64,000 nucleotides of DNA from Thinopyrum elongatum. Taxonomy: Eukaryota > Streptophyta > Magnoliopsida > Poales > Poaceae. Shown in pieces: positions 63,911 to 64,000 of the stretch. Below the pieces are notes generated by a model. The model ran no database searches. It was not told the DNA's origin and saw only the letters and a program-made list of their open reading frames with translations. A program made the translations under genes and the position numbers. The stretch covers positions 523,741,362 to 523,805,361 of the forward strand of contig CM022297.1 of assembly GCA_011799875.1 (NCBI GenBank). The letters are read 5' to 3'. Positions within the stretch are counted from its first letter, which is position 1, and the number at the start of each line of letters is the position of its first letter.

Positions 63911-64000
63911 CACCACGGTGGTGCCGGCGACGAGATCGGCGCGGGCAATCAACGGCGCTGAGGACGGGGATGCGACAGGACGGACCGGCAAACCTAGACA
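63911..64000 (-). CDS. Probable upstream exon of the coiled-coil/TM gene, cut by window end
   Basis: The minus strand reads LGLPVRPVASPSSAPLIARADLV-AGTTV and then a GTGAGC donor near 63913. The sequence is GC-rich and open to the window end, unlike the AT-rich intron that follows. Its start lies outside. Confidence 0.45.

Larger units (their letters stand above)
28839..64000 (-). mobile_element. Large CACTA (En/Spm) element, right end outside window
   Basis: The left terminus is CACTAGTAGAAAACAGGG at 28839, followed by palindromic subterminal repeats built on TTTAGTCCCGGTT and its complement (28860-29050). The candidate 3-bp target duplication at the left is CTA. Genes on the minus strand, from left: ORF1-Ulp1-like (29407-33046), TNP2 (36849-63145, split by a Gypsy element) and a coiled-coil/TM gene (63364-63798). 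An open region at 63900-64000 looks like a further exon ending in a GTGAGC donor. Excluding the 23-kb Gypsy nest, at least 12 kb of CACTA sequence is visible. It inserted into the LINE relic. Confidence 0.9.

Overview
The window is repeat-dense nuclear DNA of a large-genome grass, almost certainly a Triticeae species (wheat, barley, Aegilops or a relative). The reasons are Stowaway MITEs with CTCCCTCC ends, a BARE/Angela-like copia with about 2.1 kb LTRs, a Gypsy LTR bounded by TGATACGTCTCC and GTAGACATCA, CACTA elements with palindromic TTTAGTCCCGGTT subterminal repeats, and a MULE carrying a plant mobile domain (PMD) gene. Family names are from memory; the structures (LTRs, TIRs, target duplications, reading frames) were read directly. 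No rRNA, tRNA, CRISPR array or bacterial operon was seen.

Layout. (1) 1-7177: low-copy-looking DNA with a possible last exon of a host gene (98-222), MITEs and small retroposon scars. (2) 7187-27214: a Mutator-like element with a 9-bp target duplication (TTCCAAATG) and about 185-bp TIRs. It carries a transposase gene (minus strand, three in-frame stops), a seven-exon PMD gene (minus, broken) and an intact 160-codon plus-strand ORF of unknown function. Its left TIR is split by an 11.8-kb Ty1/copia element (7424-19187, TSD AGTAG), which itself holds a solo LTR (10834-13011, TSD TAAAA). (3) 27525-28838: a decayed LINE reverse-transcriptase relic. (4) 28839 to beyond 64000: a large autonomous-type CACTA element whose right end is outside the window. 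It carries an En/Spm ORF1-Ulp1-like gene (29407-33046), a TNP2 transposase gene (36849-63145, interrupted) and a small coiled-coil/membrane protein gene (63364-63798), all on the minus strand.

Inside the TNP2 reading frame sits a Gypsy-type element (39338-62330, TSD CACAT). Inside its left LTR sits a LARD-like non-autonomous LTR element (40506-55913, TSD ATGGT/ATGGC). Inside that element's right LTR sits a small CACTA (50826-54760, 3-bp G target duplication). This gives four levels of nesting with every visible junction resolved, and so a relative order of insertion.

The transposon genes work as sets. The MULE transposase would act on the TIRs, with the PMD protein and the plus-strand ORF as accessory products. 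TNP2 and the ORF1 product would act on the CACTA termini. Most are pseudogenes whose stops mostly fit C-to-T or G-to-A transitions, as expected from deamination of methylated DNA. The least explained parts are the intact MULE ORF behind a cluster of E2F-like sites, a four-exon accessory gene and a near-perfect 57-bp hairpin in the small CACTA, and a 323-codon ORF occupying the gag position of the Gypsy-type element.
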